A stretch of DNA of 64,000 bases from Coriaria nepalensis (GCA_027186245.1 CP114483.1:33079642-33143641), one strand, 5' to 3'. Numbered from the stretch's first letter, positions 1 through 13,338 are shown. Translations and numbers: made by a program. The notes: generated by a model from the sequence alone, not told the origin.

Positions 1-1010
1 TCAAATACTTAATAATCAATTAGGTTATTATAAATTGAAATAATTTATGACTAAATTAGGAATTGAATATATCATCTTCTTCATTAAAGTCTTCTAATGC
101 ATCCATAGTATTAGTTAAAGTGAATGATAAGTATGCAATCCAACTTTGCACACATATAAGCGTCTCAACCATAGATGGCTTCAGTTTACTACGAAAGTCG
201 GTAATCATATGACTACTTGTGCTAAAAGTTGATTCCAAAGCAACAGTAAATATTGGTATGGCAAAGATATCATGAGCAATCAATGCTAGTGTGAGATACT
301 TATAGCTATTTAACTTCCACTAACCTAAGATATCGAAACTCACAAAGTTTGAAATACAACCATCAATTTCCAAATATTGCTCTTTCTTTGAAACCTGTCG
401 AGTGTCACTGTTGTCCCCACACAAACGGTTAAAGAAAGTCATCTCAACCTCATTAGGAGTAGTAGGTAAAGATGGATTTGTGAGAAGACTCTGCACATGT
501 ATATGTCGATGCGGACTATGATTGTGCACCCAAATCAGTAGATTATAGATCATATAAGTTCTCAAAACAAACTCGTCATAACTTTTACCATAATAGTGGC
601 TTTTCCCTATGAGGCGGTGTCCTCGTAAATGGTCTCGATAATAGAGCTAGTATCAAGCATTTTATACTTCGGATCTAACAACATTGCAACATAAGCTAAT
701 AAATTCATATTTTCCTTTTTTGTCAATATTTATTGATCTTACTTGCCATCAATGTTGCCACAGTAGTCAAATGAGGTTGATTGCCTAGAATTATTTTTTT
801 TACCAAGTCCATGATAAAGAATATGTGCTGGCAATATATATAGGCAGTAGAATATAAGGAGGTACTAGATAACTTTTCTGTGGCATCCAAAAAGGACTTT
901 AGAAATGATAAGTATGAATCTATCTCTTCCCAATCGACATGTCGAGGCAGGCTCGGGAAGGCAGAATCCTCTCTATGCATCCTACACCAATAAAAAATAT
1001 GTTATCTATA
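1..1010 (-). mobile_element. Decayed hAT-family transposase, middle and C-terminal part
   Basis: Read on the minus strand, 980 to 56 gives pieces of a plant hAT (Ac/Tam3, zinc-finger BED type) transposase in order. The first is a Trp/Phe-rich helical part of the RNase-H-like region. Then comes a short stretch like the LDPKYK motif near 650-690, frameshifted from the previous piece. Last is the hAT C-terminal dimerisation domain (about 360-56), with recognisable DIFAIPIFTVALESTFS and VETLICVQSW strings. The domain is cut by an in-frame TAG where the family normally has the second Trp of a DILGWWK-type motif. Several frame changes mean no intact protein can be made. The BED end lies further right (1380-1690). 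Family identity is recognised from motifs. Confidence 0.8.
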
Positions 1011-1239
1011 CTTCTTGAAGACAAGTGGTTGGATAAGAATATTTAAAAACTAACTAACAATATAAATAAATATAAAAATACATCGAAATTGCATTACGAT
1101 ATGAAGAAGTATTTAAAATCATGATATATGTGGAATTCCAACAGGTATTTAAATAATTTCTCCGTCCCAATCCCCCACCGCACAATCCCCACTCTAATGG
1201 CATTAGCATTAAACCTAAACAAAAGTTTTATAAGACAGA

Positions 1240-1700
1240 CATAAATTAATAAAATAAAGTAGCACTTAAATAGTTAAATTAGTAAATTGAAATTTCCCAT
1301 TACCTAAAAGTGGTCATTTTATTGCTTCCATCACTTTTACTCATAGAGGTCAAATGATTATACGTGTCCGCATTTTGCATCAATCTCGAGATCTCATCAT
1401 ATGTATGTTCATTATTGTGGTTACCGATAAATGGCTACCCTTATAAGAAAAAGTATATGAACAATGTCTGCATTTGGCCCTTTTAATTGAAAGAACTTCA
1501 TCAAAATATTTTCAACACTCAGCCTTTCCTCTCTTCTCCCCTCATTTTGCTCAACAAATGCATCTCTAGATTCTCATCTAAATTATTATCTTCATTATCA
1601 TCATCAAATAAGGTATCAATTAAATCCCCATTATCCAATGGCACTTGAATAATATCATCATCAATTTCAATAGAAGGCCTATGTGTACGAGGCCTTTATA
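1240..1700 (-). mobile_element. hAT transposase N-terminal (BED zinc finger) remnant
   Basis: On the minus strand, 1690 to 1380 encodes an acidic N-terminus followed by a Lys-rich segment and an AKCRHCSYTF string. That string is the first Cys-X2-Cys half of a BED zinc finger, and a degenerate GSHL segment follows. It belongs to the same decayed element as the C-terminal pieces at 1-1010. A second partial copy of this end, including the flanking AT-rich stretch, lies at 40240-40740. No intact frame remains. Confidence 0.65.
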
Positions 1701-4700
1701 CAGTCAGAAAATCCTACATACAAAAATAAATAAATAAAGTAAAACTCAATCAAACATTCATATTGTTCATACATAAAGTTTACCATGTTATAGAGTAATA
1801 ATCTCTTACCTGGTATCCAAGCATAATTTAAGAAAATAAGTTTCCTCTTAATCCTTTAATGATCCTAAAAGACTTAACATGTATCCCCTCTTAGCATATA
1901 CTCAAGATTTCCTATCTTATATACGAAATCTTATTTCCTTAAAAGCAAGCTTAGTTGTTATTGAGGTTTCAAAATACAACTGAGAAATCATTATGTGCAT
2001 CCCATAAATATTTCAGTTCAATACTCATTCGTTAGATATACCTATTAGTTATTCTATCTTTTACAGTGAGATTTAGGTTCCCTTTATTTTAACTTTATAT
2101 TTTAACCATTAAATCACGAAGACCATATGTTAAACTTGAGGACTCTTAAAATTATAAAATTTCTATTATACCTCGATTAATAACTCTTAGAGGTACGATT
2201 AAAATTTCATTCCATATATGTTTGTTTAATCTTCCAAATTATTTACCCTAAAACTGTATGTATAGACAACTATATCCGACTAGTTTTATTCTTTTGCCTA
2301 TATCTTAGCGTACAAGTACTAAAAAAACTTCTAAACCAATTTCCTTTGGTCGTTAACATCCTAAGTTTTTGTATTTGGTAGAATCCACTTATTTTGGTTC
2401 AATAGAACTAAAGTTAACAACTCTTCAATCTTTCTACTTGGATCAACATATTTTAGGTTAACTCACTATTATATACTTTAACATTACACAATTAAGTCAT
2501 CTGGACCTTTAGTTCGTCTTCCTAAAGCAAATAATTTTTTATCAATACCAAAAGTGTATGAGAACACCTATTGTTCATGGTTCGGGTTCGTCTACTTTAC
2601 AAAACTATCAACCAATTTTAAGAATTTTTGTCTCAGTTAATATAGTTTTGATTTAGGAATTCTTCGACTCTATAAAAAGCTCTATAAGTCTAGTTTTTCA
2701 ATATAATTTTTGTATTATTTTACCACGTATGTATCATTTTCATAATTTAATGATAGCAACATAGGTCTAATATGTTTTTCTTCAATTCAGCAAATATGTA
2801 CTTATTAGACTATTATTATAAACCAACAAATAACCTTACCTAGCAAGCCAAGCTTTCCCCAACTATAGTAGAGAAGAGAGTGAGTGTAGTGAATGGAACG
2901 TGTATGCTTCGGGGAGGTGAAGGGGAAAAAACTTAGTAGTTTTATGTGTTTCTTTATTGGAAACTATTGTTTCATCTAATCTGCCTGGACAGCTATCCTA
3001 CTTACTTGACAATCACCCCTTAGACTTGATTTATTTATTTATTATTTAATTTAGAAAATTATCATTTTACATTTTTATCTATCCTTGTCTATCTTTAACT
3101 TCCTATCTTTTTTCATCACTCTTCATCTTCCCTTATCATTCTTAATCTTTCTTCATCATTCTTCAACTTTATTAATCTTTTCTTAATCATTCTTAATTAT
3201 TGTTCAAAATTCTTTATCTTTCTTAATTTTTCTAATCATTCTAAGTCTTTCAACCATAACTTCTATAAATAAATAAGACTTACGGAAATGTATAATTTTT
3301 TTAATTAACCAGATATAATTTATTGTTTATCGATTTAACACAGTTAAGATGTTACGGGGGTTTACATAATATTATTAATAGAAATATTATGATTAAGGCA
3401 GTAAAAAAGTCTTTTCCATAATGGTATGATGCCAAAGGAGCCGGTGAATCAAATTGAGATCATCCTAATTATTCCTAAGGGAAAGGTACAAAAACGTACA
3501 CTTAGATGTATTAGCCTATGTAGCTAGAGTTATAACGGGAGGAAACATTTTTATTTTTGTCTCTCACATCTTTCATTTATACAAGTAGGGTATCTATACT
3601 CATTTTCCAACCACCTCCCCCTTAATACTACTACCTTCTACCTTCTACCTCTCCATTACAACTCATTAATGCTATAGGCTATAGAGTAAGCTAAGAAGAC
3701 AAAGTCAATACTCCCCCTCGGGCTAGCGCATTGATGTCATGCATGCCCATTTTATCAAAAAATAGATTTTAGACAAAAGAAAAAACATTTCCTCCAAGTA
3801 TTACCTGGCTTGTATTAATACCAAGTTATAATCAGAAGAAAACATTTTTACTTTTGTTTCTCATACTTTTCACTTATACAATGAGGTCTTTATATCCAAT
3901 TTTCATTCACCTCTCATTAATACAACTGCCTCATATCTCTCCATTACAACTTATTAATACTCTAAGCTATAAAGTAAACTGAAAAGACAAAGTCAAGAGA
4001 GCTTGTCCTACTTTATCTCATCTATCTTTCACAAACGACTCCTCATCTTTTGTCGAAGTGACTAAATCTAGATCAACCAAATCAAATTAAGCAAGAGAGT
4101 AGAAGAGATTACAATGAAATTGCACAATTTCTCATGCATGAACTAGAGAGAAGAGATGGGAGCAAGCGTGATATCGAACCAGTGAGAGAAAGAGAACGAG
4201 TAATAACCTTAACCATTTGACGTCAAAGAGCGAAAGAGCGAAAGAGCGAGCAAACCTAACTCGATAGTCTAAACCCAACGGGTCAAATTCAGGTTATGAG
4301 TTGTTTTAACATAGAACTAAATTTTTACATAAATCTTAATATATTAAAGTCATGAAACTAAAATTTTATATAATATATTAAATTAGATCCAGACATAATA
4401 AACTAATTATGTATATTGTCCGAAAGCCAAATTTTTTATATAATAGTTAAGGGTGAGCAAGTCGCTCCATACTTAATTGAAGGCTCTGAATGACATGTTT
4501 TGGTGTGGTGTGATCGGTTTTTATTAATGAAAAAATATTACAATCAGATCGTTGCGGCTCACACATACGGGGCCTTACAGTACAGTACGGTGTGCAAAGT
4601 TCTGCGATATAAATTTTTTTTATAAAAAATATATGAAGAACCTGAGCGTGAGTATGAAAATTTATTTTACATGATAATGTATATAGATTATAAGTAAAAT

Positions 4701-5330
4701 TGAAAAAATTAACGAGAAAAAGAGTGTAAATGTATTATATATATATATATATATATTCAGTTGATTTTTGGAGTACTGTGATGATGAAAACACCAAATTT
4801 GTGCTCTAGTTAGATTAGAATTGAAATATTGAAAGTATAAAAAAAAATTAATAAAAAAATTAAAAAATAAAATACCGCCACCGCAACGTACTATACTGCA
4901 AATTGTACGAGATTAGCAATGTGTACGAGATTTGAAATGTGCAATATGATGCTTTAAAAATACTAATTTGTGGTGCGGTGTCTTGCCAAACTGCACCGAT
5001 GCTGATACCTAATACTAGTGATTGAACAGTATCGCTCTCACCGAGGAAGCTCTTGTTTTGCAATTTTATGAAGCTATAAACAAAGCCACGCCATCCAACG
5101 AAGAAAAGTATAAAATAGTCATTAATCCAAAAGTACATAGATCTTTTAGGATATTTTGATTCATTAATAAATGAGATTATTATTACAATAATTTTCTCCT
5201 CCCAATTTTTTGGAAGAGAAAAATAAAAAATAAATAAATTAAAAAGGGAAAATGAAAGACTTAATGCGCTAGCAAAAGGACACGTACTGATTTCAGAAAC
5301 CACAACCCCTCCCTCCAAAATCCAGTTAAT
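1701..5330. other. AT-rich intergenic DNA, no gene recognised
   Basis: I find no convincing coding region here. The stretch holds pyrimidine-rich imperfect repeats of the TTCATCATTC type (about 3062-3250), the long direct repeat entered separately, a short GAAAGAGC repeat near 4225-4250 and a TA run at 4734-4756. A region at 4440-5010 rich in GGTGCGGT-like strings on both strands resembles the ends of non-autonomous hAT elements, but I could not define its termini. An open frame at 4860-5318 (-) has no family signature and reads through this repeat-like DNA. Confidence 0.5.
3529..3995. repeat. Direct repeat, two copies about 295 bp apart
   Basis: The segment at 3529-3708 is repeated in diverged form at 3823-3995. 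Both begin with AGTTATAA, run through AAACATTTTTA and a CACTTATACAA-like motif, pass CTCCATTACAAC, and end in AAGACAAAGTCAA. The copies differ by many substitutions and small gaps, so the duplication is old. I see no coding potential. Confidence 0.75.
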
Positions 5331-5440
5331 AACCCAACCCCCTCAGTTTTCCTCTTCTGCGCTTTGATTCGAGCTTCTTAATTTCACTTCCCATTTTTTA
5401 TACTCCCCAAAAAAATTGAAAGCCTCTACTGAAATTGAAG

Positions 5441-5993
5441 GTACGCAACTCATTCTCATTTTCCGTTTAATTGCATATTCGTTGTAGAATTTGGATCCTA
5501 ATTATATTTTGTGAGGTGGGTTCTGTTTCTTTTTTATGCTAAATTTGTGTAGTTTATATGGGTCCTTTCAATTTTTCATTGAGATTTAGTGGTCAATTTA
5601 GGTCAAAGTTCATCCTTTTTTTTGGTAGGTAAATCTTATGTGGGTTTAGGGTTATTTCTTCGTTTGGGTTTATTATTTTCAGGATAATAGGTATTACTAT
5701 TTCGTTAATGTTCTTCTTGTCTAATTCCATTTGGTTTCTGAATTATTAAAAAATATATATATATCAATTTTGGAGACCTCATAACTGCAATTTTCCATCT
5801 TGAACCTCATTATTTGGTTTGTGAATTTTTATATTTTTATGAGCATCTTTCGATAAATATGGATCCGAATGGATTCTTCCTGTAATCTATCCTTTGCTTA
5901 CCTGTCCATTTTGTTCTTGTATTCTATCCTTGCTTACTTGACCATTTTCTTCCTGTAACCTGTACTTCATTTGTGTCTTTGCTCTGATTACAG
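5441..5993 (+). other. 5' UTR intron of the FTSH2-like gene
   Basis: A donor (AAG followed by GTACGC) at 5441 and an acceptor (TTACAG) ending at 5993 bracket a T-rich stretch. The acceptor lies two bases before the start codon, so the leader is probably spliced. Leader introns like this often raise expression in plants; that role is inferred here. Confidence 0.65.
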
Positions 5994-5995
5994 AC

Positions 5996-8900
5996 ATGGC
6001 AGCATCATCTGCTTGCCTGGTGGGAAGTTATTTGTCGACCCAACCTAAAAAACCGAGCCTCTACAAGGATTTCTATGGTAGGAATCTTTCCAATTCAACC
6101 ATTCCATTACTTGGTAAGGGTACCAAGTCAGTTATTGTCAAGGCATCATCTTCTGAACAAAATCAACATGAAGGCAGAAGAAACTTTGTAAAGCTGTTGC
6201 TCGGGAACATGGGACTTGGTCTACCGGCTTTTCTCGGGAGCGGAATTGCTCAAGCTGATGAACAAGGAGTCTCTTCTTCTAGGATGTCTTATTCTAGGTT
6301 CTTAGAATATCTAGACAAGGATAGAGTTCAAAAGATAGATTTGTTTGAGAATGGAACCATAGCCATTGTCGAGGCTCTCTCTCCTGAATTGGGAAACCGT
6401 GTACAAAGAGTACGTGTCCAACTTCCAGGTCTTAGCCAAGAACTCCTTCAAAAATTCCGGGAAAAGAACGTTGACTTTGCAGCACATAATGCTCAAGAAG
6501 ATTCCGGTTCTCTACTATCCAACTTAATCGGAAATCTAGCTCTTCCGTTAATCTTGATCGGGGGTTTGTTTTTACTATCAAGACGTTCTTCTGGAGGTAT
6601 GGGTGGGCCTGGTGGGTCCGGATTCCCCTTTGCCTTTGGTCAGTCTAAAGCCAAGTTCCAGATGGAACCAAACACAGGCGTGACATTTGATGATGTAGCC
6701 GGAGTTGACGAAGCCAAACAAGACTTTATGGAGGTGGTGGAGTTTCTGAAAAAGCCCGAGAGATTCACAGCGATTGGGGCCCGTATTCCGAAGGGTGTTC
6801 TTCTCATTGGTCCACCTGGAACTGGGAAGACCCTGCTAGCCAAGGCGATTGCAGGTGAAGCAGGGGTCCCATTCTTCTCCATCTCGGGCTCCGAGTTTGT
6901 TGAGATGTTTGTTGGTGTGGGTGCCTCTCGGGTCCGTGATCTTTTCAAGAAGGCTAAGGAGAATGCTCCGTGCATTGTATTTGTTGATGAAATTGATGCG
7001 GTTGGACGGCAAAGAGGAACTGGGATTGGTGGAGGGAACGACGAACGGGAACAAACCCTTAACCAACTTTTAACTGAAATGGATGGTTTTGAGGGTAACA
7101 CGGGTGTTATTGTAATTGCAGCTACTAACAGGGCTGATATTCTTGACTCTGCTTTATTGAGACCTGGACGATTTGACCGACAGGTTAGCACATTTCATCA
7201 AAGAAAGTTATTTGATTCACAATCTATGGCTCATTTTTCCTTAACTGTTTTAGAATTGGATTTAGTATGAGATTGCATTTAAATTGATGAAACATGTTTA
7301 TTTTAGAGTTTGAAAACTTAATAGATTAAACCAAATGGAGTTTTAAAAATGCTTGGGCAAACTGAGCCTAAATGCAATAGAAGATGCATAAATTTTGTTT
7401 TTACTTAAAAGTACACCCTTAAATTTGTGTTCTGCTTTTATTAAGATGGATTACTCAGTAAAAAACTTTATGATGCAGGTGAGTGTTGATGTTCCGGATA
7501 TCAAGGGAAGAACAGATATTTTAAAAGTTCATGCTAGTAATAAGAAGTTTGATGTTGACGCTTCTTTAGATGTTGTAGCAATGAGAACACCTGGATTTAG
7601 TGGAGCGGATCTTGCAAACCTCTTGAATGAGGCAGCTATATTGGCTGGTAGGCGGGGAAAGACAGCAATTTCATCTAAAGAGATTGATGATTCAATTGAT
7701 AGGATTGTGGCTGGGATGGAAGGAACTGTAATGACAGATGGGAAGAGCAAAAGTCTAGTGGCTTATCATGAAGTTGGCCACGCCATTTGTGGGTAAGCAT
7801 AATTACCCTTTAACCTCGTTTATTTAACAGCTCCTGGAATAATAATGCTCATTAATATTTTGGCTCTCGACTTAGGCTCCATTTGAGAGCACTTATTTTT
7901 GTCCAGGTTGGACCAAAAGTCTAGTTTGAATATAACTAAAACTCACTTTTTAAAACATTAGTTTAATAAGTCTACCCAAATAGAGCCTTAGCTTTACATT
8001 TATTTGATATGCATAAGTTATATTGGAACCAAAAAAGGTTGACTGAGCCGTGGGAACTCTTAACTTTTCGTAACGTGTAGGACTTTGACTCCTGGGCATG
8101 ATGCTGTTCAAAAGGTGACCTTAGTTCCACGTGGTCAAGCACGGGGTTTAACATGGTTTATTCCGACCGATGACCCAACCCTGATATCCAAGCAACAACT
8201 ATTTGCAAGAATCATAGGCGGACTCGGAGGAAGAGCTGCAGAGGAAATTATTTTTGGCGAGCCCGAGGTAACAACTGGTGCAGCCGGTGATTTGCAGCAA
8301 ATCACCGGTTTGGCTAAGCAGGTAAGCTTCAATTTGGGAACCAGACTAGTTTAGGCCCGCAAAATATAACTCAAATATATTATTTGGAATGCCAATTCCG
8401 CGAAAAGTCAGTTTAATAAGTCTACCCAAATGGAGTCTCAAGTCAAAAGGTCAAAGAACATTCTTAATGATAATAGAATATTGCATGCTCTTATATCCAT
8501 TTGGCTTTAGGCTTTATTTCAAGCTGAAGTTTTAGGTAAAATTGGTGCATTTGGATTAGTGTTTGAGACAAACTGGAGTTTATTCGAGGTTCAAATTGGG
8601 TTTTAGTCCCAACCAAATGGATTCTTGACACAACTCTCTCTCATTCACTTATATATATAATCCCTCTTCCTGTGGCCTCTAAAAACTTGCATGAATTAGG
8701 AACTAACTAAATTAACCTGATATTTGCAGATGGTGACGACATTTGGAATGTCCGATATCGGTCCATGGTCACTTATGGACTCAGCCCAAAGCAGTGATGT
8801 GATCATGAGAATGATGGCAAGAAACTCTATGTCCGAAAGGCTAGCTGAAGACATAGATGCTGCAGTTAAGAGGTTATCAGATGACGCATACGAAGTTGCA

Positions 8901-9068
8901 CTGGCCCACATCAGGAATAACAGAGAAGCTATAGATAAGATTGTAGAAGTACTACTTGAGAAGGAAACAATGACCGGAGATGAATTCCGATCCATTCTCT
9001 CCGAGTTTGTTGAAATTCCAGTTGAAAACCGGGTTCCTTCTTCCGTACCTTACCCAGCCACTGTCTAA
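5996..9068 (+). CDS. FTSH2: Thylakoid ATP-dependent zinc metalloprotease FtsH, FTSH2/VAR2 type
   Basis: Four exons: 5996-7183, 7479-7792, 8081-8321, 8730-9068, giving 693 residues (Arabidopsis FTSH2 is about 695). The protein is a membrane AAA protease that removes photodamaged PSII D1 in the thylakoid hetero-hexamer of type A and type B FtsH; this is a type B subunit. Visible features: a chloroplast transit peptide; a twin-arginine lumen signal (Arg61-Arg62, a hydrophobic stretch, AQA at 85-87); one membrane helix near 176-196; Walker A GPPGTGKT at 272-279; Walker B VFVDE ending at 332; and the zinc site HEVGH at 493-497. All introns are GT-AG and sit at family-typical positions. FTSH8 is a close paralogue, so the symbol could be FTSH8. 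A leader intron precedes the start. The gene is tail to tail with TPS7. Confidence 0.95.
7872..7990. mobile_element. Tourist-like MITE in FTSH2 intron 2
   Basis: A 113 bp element (7875-7987) has inverted ends GGCTCCATTTG and CAAATAGAGCC and is flanked on both sides by TTA. Terminal GGC and a TTA target duplication are typical of PIF/Harbinger-derived Tourist MITEs. A second, more diverged copy lies in the first intron of the cysteine oxidase gene (31716-31854). Part of the right arm also recurs in intron 3 near 8405-8435. Confidence 0.7.
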
Positions 9069-9649
9069 AACATGCTTGGAATGCGTCGAAGTTTTCTTTC
9101 ATCATCTTAAAACATGCTTCGATTTGTACCGATGGTTGGTAAGTGTAACTATATAGGCGACATGTAATTACTAATAATACTTTTTTTTTTCGGTTTTAAA
9201 TGAGTTTCACATTTCTGTCCTAGTTCTTCTAAATCTGCTAAATTAGATATGAAATGTCAATAAATTTTTGCAACTTCTCTAGAGAACCACACCCCCCCAC
9301 CAAAAAAAAGAAAAAACCACTAAATGTACGAACAAATCAAGCCTAATCAGTCTGTCTCTTGGCTACTATGTCCAATTCATTCCCCTGTTCGGCGCCGTTA
9401 ATTGTCACTGTTCTCTGTAGTTCGTCCGGTCATCTGAGCTCTGTCAGTTGTTCAAGTTTCATATATTCAGAGAATGATGAAGAACAGGTCAAGTTATCAT
9501 CCTTTTTCTTCCCAGAAGAATAAACACAAGTAAGATCTCAAAGCCTGAGCTCTAATAATTCTAGTCTACTACTTTGTGCACTTCACTGGACAAGAACAGA
9601 TAATTTTTGTAGTCAAGAAGAAAAACAAGAAAATTGGCCGAAAAGTTCT
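9069..9649. other. Convergent 3' regions of FTSH2 and TPS7
   Basis: This spacer separates two convergent genes and must contain both 3' UTRs and polyadenylation sites. It has AT-rich stretches (9180-9260) and an AATAAA-like string near 9258. I see no additional gene. Confidence 0.6.
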
Positions 9650-12600
9650 TCAAGGAGAGCTATCATCAGCTTTGTTTTCAGACGATAATGGTGAAGTACT
9701 AGAGGCCTCGGCTAGGGATTCAAGCATGCTTATTACTTCAGTTGTGTCGTCTAAATAGTATTTGGCTCTGCTCGGTTTTTGTCCAACCGTGCAAGCAAAA
9801 ACGGAGGTGCTGGAAGAAAGAATATTCCTGGACATTGAATCGCCTATTACTTCAAACATATCCTCATCTGATCTGTCATCACCAATACATAATACAAAGT
9901 CGGCTTGTTTCCCATTCTCTGACATTGAAGTAAAGATCTTTTCTGCAACCAGCCCCTTGCTTACTCCCTATAAAGAAATAGCACATAGAGAAAGTTCTCA
10001 CATTTTAATGGCAAATCAGTTCAAATGATTTAAGTTTGATGTGGGCCCGTATCGGCAAAAGGTGAAGTGGAATCTAGGCAAAAAAATTGTGCGCCTACTA
10101 AAGTGCATCTTAGTTAGATTTTGTGGCACAAACAGCTTTTAGTCCTAAACTGAATTTTGAAAATGCCAAGCCAAACTGGAATTTTAAGTCCCTAAGAAAA
10201 CTAAGTTCGACATCGAAATTCATTTGTTTGAGTTAAGAATCTCTATTTCCCAATGTCTATTCTTTAGTGAGCATAGAGAAACATATCTGGTAAGAGTAAA
10301 CTCTGACGATAATAGAACAAAGTTGGATTTATATAAACATTTTGTAGGTGGATTAATTGTAGTGATTGGATCTAGAAATGCTTCATTTCGGGAAGAAGGT
10401 GAAACTGAAATCTAGGTAAAAGTTTTTGCACCCTACTAAAGTGTATTTAGTACATTTTACGGGTTCAAACTGGATTTAGTCCTAAACTAGATTCTAAATG
10501 CCTAGTCAAACTAAACATGTAAATCCCTATCAAAACTGGGTGCAGCATTAAAAAATATATATATATTATTTGATTTAGGAGCCTTCTAATTCCCCATGTC
10601 TTTTCGTAGAGTTAGCCTCAGATGATAGTAGCACAAAGTTGAACACATTGGATACATACCTGAGGTTTAACCTCTACAATAAATTGGCCACTCTTAACAG
10701 CAACAGGTTCGTTTGCTAAAACACTCTCAAGATGATCTAACATCTCCTTTGCCTGGAAAGATCCGAATCCCGAGTCAGCATCTCTATATTGCCATACCAA
10801 TGCACTTTCCTTTCTTTCAATGGAAGAACCATCAGTCGCCTCAGTATACAAATTCATGACAGGTTCAGCAATTTGCATCCATCCGAATTCAGTGCTCTGA
10901 CCACAAGTTTCCCATTTATCATTTTGGGCCCACCTGCCAAATCATATCATAAATAAGGCTATATAACTAAAATCTATACTTGTGAATAATGCAATATTAT
11001 TAGAGACTTTTGAAAGGATAAATTTCAACCCCAAGTAATAGGTAAATCTCTCATCATACTATTGCATTGAAGTTCACCAAATTTGGAAAGGAGGCAAAGC
11101 CATTTTAGTATTGTTTGAAGACCAACTTTGTTTCATGGGATATGAGCTAATAAAGAACATGGACGTGAACATGAGAAGTTAACTCCCTTTCAAAGTGTTA
11201 TTTTCAAAGGATAAGAAGACATAATAGACTCTGACCTAAGCACAAAGCTCCTCATATGTCACTTTGTAAAAAAGTTCAAAAAATGATATTTTAAACAAAT
11301 AGATGCAAGAGCAAATAATAAAAATAGGGAAGAAAAGAGGAAAAGAAGACCAAAGTGTACACCTCAAGAAGTATCCATGTTCGGCTGCAATTCCAAGCTT
11401 TGTGCAAGGGCAAAACCACTTGCCTAAGCTGTCCCTGCTTCTTCCACTAACAATGAAAACTAAATTTTTCACATCTGCACAAAGTGTGTTGAGGATGGAG
11501 ATAACACGTTGACTTGGAGACTTGTTGATGGAATTTTGGGGCATCACTGTACCATCATAGTCCAAAAGAATAGCCCGACTCTTTGCCTGGCCATAAGCTG
11601 ATACAATCTTGTCTATTGAAAGCTTCCGGAAGCTAGGATCAAGAGCCACAACTCTAAACCCAAAGCTAAAACCAATACCCCAACATCTTCTTCTAAAATG
11701 GTCCAAACATGCCCTCTCCATGTCTTGTAAGAAACTATGTGACCAATAAGCCACATCATGTGTGCTTACATAACGATAATGTTTCTCATGCCTTAACTGT
11801 TTTTCAGTATCGGACATTGAAATCGCTTCATTCATGGCCTCAGCAGTTGTTTCAACATTCCATGGGTTGACTCGAATCGCTCCACTAAGGGACGGAGAAC
11901 ATCCAATAAATTCTGACACCACTAACATGCTCTTCTTTAAGCTATTGGAATTAGAACAAGATTCAGAACCAGACACCCCTTGTCTTATGGCAATATATTC
12001 ATAAGGAGTAAGGTTCATCCCGTCCCTAACAGCTGTCACTACAACACACTCTGCAATGCTGAAATATGAAACTGCTTCAGAGATTGAAACCGGCCCATCA
12101 ATTAGAATTATTGGCTCATAGCCAGGTTTCCGGTATTTTGTATTGATCTTATGAGAAATTTGTCTTATGTTATCCTCCATTCCTTTTAAATCTTCCCCTC
12201 TGCCTCTTGCCGGGTTTACAATCTGGACTAGCACAGCTTTTCCTTGCCATTCAGGATGTTCCTTAAGCATCTGTTCCATTGCCAAGAGCTTCAAATCTAT
12301 ACCTTTGAAAATGTCCATATCATCAACTCCAAGCAACACTGTCTTCCCAGAAAACTGATTTTTAACTTCACTAGCCCAAGACTCCTCTTCTGCTGCTTTC
12401 ATAATGGACTCAATCCGACCCATATGAATCCCGACTGGCATAATCTTTATCCCAATTGTCCTTCCATAATATTCCAACCCAAGATATCCCCTCTTTGATT
12501 GATATTCCAACCCCAACATTCTACTACAACAAGAGAGAAAATGGCGAGCATAATCAAAGGTATGGAATCCAATAATATCAGAGTTCAATAAGGCCCTAAG

Positions 12601-13338
12601 TATTTCTTCTCTGACAGGAAGAGTTCGGTAAATCTCAGAAGAAGGAAACGGGCTGTGAAGAAAAAATCCCATTCTAAGCCGGTTAAACCGTCTTCTTAAG
12701 AAAGTTGGAAGCACCATTAAATGGTAATCATGAATCCAAATATAATCATCATCTGGGTTTATAACTTCAACCACTCTTTCGAAAAACAACTTATTAGCTA
12801 AAACATATGCTTCCCAGAGTGAACGATCAAATCTTTGATCGGAATTGTACGGCATCATATAGTGGAAAAGACGCCACAGGTGCTTCTTGCAGAAACCGTC
12901 ATAAAACTTTTCCAAGACATCAGATGGAAGAAATGTAGGAACGCATTTAAATTTCTCGAGCAAAACCTGTGATACATCTTCATGGTCATCAGGATGAACA
13001 TCGACCTTTAGTGATCCGACATAAATAACATCTAGATCTTCAGGAAGACCATCTTTAAGCTGTAAGAGTAAAGAATCCTCATTCCAACTGAAACTCCAAC
13101 CTTTATTGTCCTCTTTTCGCTTTGCTTTCAAAGGAAGCTGATTCGCTACGATAATCATCCGTTCTGAAGAAATAGAGGATGGGTTTTCAGAAGTCACACT
13201 ATATGCCTGCTCATCATCAAACTCTGCTAAAACCCCTGGAACGGTCATTACCCTCGGAAATCGCTTCCTCTTCACTTCCACTGCCAGAAATTTTCCTGAA
13301 GCCAAATCTAGTAGATTCGTGTATGATCTTGAAATCAT
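9650..13338 (-). CDS. TPS7: Class II trehalose-6-phosphate synthase/phosphatase-like protein, TPS7 type
   Basis: Three coding exons, in transcript order 13338-11363, 10933-10660 and 9967-9650, give 855 residues. The N-terminus MISRSYTNLLDLASG is characteristic of the TPS5/6/7 group and the C-terminal half is closest to what I recall of TPS7. A GT-B glycosyltransferase domain (about 60-540) is followed by a HAD phosphatase domain with DYDGT near 593-597, a VSGR motif, and GDDRSDEDMF at 779-788. Family knowledge: class II members keep both domains but generally lack demonstrated synthase activity, and are thought to regulate sugar (trehalose-6-phosphate, SnRK1) signalling. The start follows from the conserved N-terminus, although an upstream in-frame ATG exists at 13377. 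Intron 2 carries a tandem duplication. A leader intron lies at 13388-13875. Confidence 0.94.
10058..10641. repeat. Tandem duplication inside TPS7 intron 2
   Basis: About 10058-10326 is repeated in diverged form at about 10397-10641. Shared landmarks in order are AAGGTGAA, ATCTAGG, CTACTAAAGTG, TTTTAGTCCTAAACT (first copy) against ATTTAGTCCTAAACT, and a GATAATAGAACAAAGTTG-like string. The second copy runs up to the 5' splice site of exon 2. This is intronic and non-coding. Confidence 0.7.

Noticed and set aside
4860..5318. 152-codon open frame on the minus strand upstream of FTSH2
   Set aside because: It is hydrophobic, AT-driven text running through repeat-like DNA without motifs.
6640..7191. 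183-codon open frame on the minus strand
   Set aside because: It is the antisense shadow of the FtsH AAA domain in exon 1; codon bias of the plus strand keeps it open.
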